This document shows, piece by piece, positions 63,058 through 64,000 of a stretch of DNA of 64,000 nucleotides. The DNA comes from Micromonospora sp. WMMD1120 (GTDB lineage Bacteria; Actinomycetota; Actinomycetes; Mycobacteriales; Micromonosporaceae). The translations under genes and the position numbers were made by a program. Position 1 is the stretch's first letter, and each line of letters opens with the position of its first letter. Where the stretch lies: assembly GCF_029626235.1 (NCBI RefSeq), contig NZ_JARUBO010000005.1:5862001-5926000 (forward strand), in the 5' to 3' direction. A model generated the notes under the pieces. The model saw only the letters and a program-made list of their open reading frames with translations, did not search any database and was not told the DNA's origin.

Positions 63058-64000
63058 ATGTGTGCGAGCAGGTCGACCACGCGAGAGGTCCTGATCCTGG
63101 CCGGCACCAGGCCGGAGGGCGTCAAGACCGCGCCTCTGATCCGCCGTCTCCTCGACGATCCGAGGTTCACGGTACGGGTGGCGGACACCGGCCAACAGCC
63201 GGGACGCGTCGCCGAGGCACTCGACCCGTTCGACCTCCGTCCGGAGGTGAGCCTGCGCCCGCAACGGCGCACCGGCTCGCTCGCCGAGCTGGCGGCGGCC
63301 CTGATCACGGGGATCGACGACCTGCTCACACACCACCGTCCAGCGGCGGTCGTGGTGCAGGGGGACACCACGACCGCCCTGGCCGGCGGGACCGCCGCGT
63401 TCTGGCGGCGCGTACCCATCGTCCACCTGGAGGCCGGCCTGCGGACCAACGACCTGGACCGGCCGTTCCCGGAGGAGGCCAACCGGGCGATGCTCGCCCG
63501 GATCGCGGCGCTGCACCTGGCGCCCACCGAGGCGGCCCGGGTGAACCTCCTCGGCGAGGGCATCCCCGCCTCCGCCATCGCGGTGACCGGCAACACCGTC
63601 GTGGACGCGCTCGCGGACCTCGTCGACAGGGGCGTGGCCCGGCCGCCGGACTGGATCGATCCGGCCCGAAGGCTGGTGGTGGCCACCGCGCACCGGCGGG
63701 AGCACTGGGGGCACGGGGTGGCGGCCACCATCGACGGGCTCCGCCGTCTGGCACGACGGCGCCCCGACCTCCAGATCGTGATGGTCGCGCACCCGAACCC
63801 ACGCCTGAGCGCGGAGGTCACCGCGGGCCTCGCGGGCGTCGCCAACGCCCGCGTCACCCCGCCGCTGGCGTACCCGCAGATGGTCGGGCTGCTCCGGGTG
63901 GCCGACCTGGTCGTCACCGACTCCGGTGGGCTCCAGGAGGAGGCCGCCACCCTGGGGGTTCCGTTGCTGGTCACCAGGGACACCACGGAACGTCCGGAGG
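63058..64000 (+). CDS. wecB: UDP-N-acetylglucosamine 2-epimerase (non-hydrolysing), 3' end cut
   Basis: The partial protein (more than 314 residues) has GTRPEGVKTAPL, QGDTTTAL, HLEAGLRTNDLDRPFPEEAN, GNTVVD, HRREHWG and TDSGGLQEEA, the signatures of WecB-type epimerases. It converts UDP-GlcNAc to UDP-ManNAc, supplying the polysaccharide genes. ATG 63058 follows GGGAG by eleven bases. It runs off the window. Confidence 0.9.
   Translation, partial: MCASRSTTREVLILAGTRPEGVKTAPLIRRLLDDPRFTVRVADTGQQPGRVAEALDPFDLRPEVSLRPQRRTGSLAELAAALITGIDDLLTHHRPAAVVVQGDTTTALAGGTAAFWRRVPIVHLEAGLRTNDLDRPFPEEANRAMLARIAALHLAPTEAARVNLLGEGIPASAIAVTGNTVVDALADLVDRGVARPPDWIDPARRLVVATAHRREHWGHGVAATIDGLRRLARRRPDLQIVMVAHPNPRLSAEVTAGLAGVANARVTPPLAYPQMVGLLRVADLVVTDSGGLQEEAATLGVPLLVTRDTTERPE

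Overview
The window is about 70% GC, with very tight translational coupling (many ATGA and GTGA overlaps), frequent GTG starts, a few TTG starts and several promoters placed for leaderless transcripts. Gene content points to a mycelial actinobacterium, most likely Micromonosporaceae (Micromonospora-like): a Scy/FilP-type coiled-coil protein, many XRE regulators with small partner proteins, a class of 75-bp intergenic palindromes, Tat-exported and ricin-lectin-tagged carbohydrate enzymes, and LCP, LPXTG and exosortase surface systems. The genus is an inference from gene content and was not tested by search.

Layout. 1-5.8 kb: end of a zinc-type dehydrogenase (minus) and a very large LPXTG surface protein built from ten near-identical repeats. 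5.9-18.8 kb: accessory and regulatory genes (three XRE regulators, two of them with small partner genes, an XRE-cupin regulator, GrpB-like protein, esterase, a thioredoxin-reductase/methyltransferase fusion, the coiled-coil protein, a disulfide oxidoreductase, a GNAT and a nucleotidyltransferase). 19-25.4 kb: a secreted PA14/sugar-dehydrogenase/ricin-lectin enzyme and small metabolic or stress genes. 25.4-28.2 kb: a self-contained trpB-trpA-gntR operon with a striking direct-repeat operator over its promoter and start codon. 28.2-39.7 kb: a nitrogen island for urea, with the complete UrtABCDE transporter, the complete urease operon ureABCFGD, and between them a divergent pair of a cytosolic UrtA/AmiC-like protein and a MarR regulator. 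40-44 kb: small membrane protein, alpha/beta hydrolase, Tat-secreted glycoside hydrolase with discoidin domains. 44.1-64 kb: an exopolysaccharide region in which one eleven-gene operon (sugar transferase, flippase, two methyltransferases, four glycosyltransferases, a Wzy/WaaL-like polymerase or ligase, a Wzc-like co-polymerase, a TylF-type methyltransferase) faces an LCP ligase gene. A second operon follows, with a 49-residue LAATG-type membrane peptide, an exosortase, a processive glycosyltransferase, a predicted surface-anchored protein and a UDP-GlcNAc 2-epimerase cut by the window end.

How it fits together. The urea block imports urea, senses a urea or amide-like ligand and hydrolyses it; a GlnR-like half-site lies upstream of urtA. 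The polysaccharide block has the parts of a Wzx/Wzy pathway (initiating transferase, decoration, flipping, polymerisation, chain-length control, LCP attachment) and is joined to an exosortase module, a pairing well known in Gram-negative EPS clusters but less familiar in actinobacteria. The most unusual observations are the exosortase module with its tiny first gene, a perfect 371-bp duplication shared by two adjacent methyltransferase genes, a GT2 enzyme carrying a truncated copy of the neighbouring GT4 N-domain, and a Wzc-like protein whose ATP-binding motifs are both eroded.
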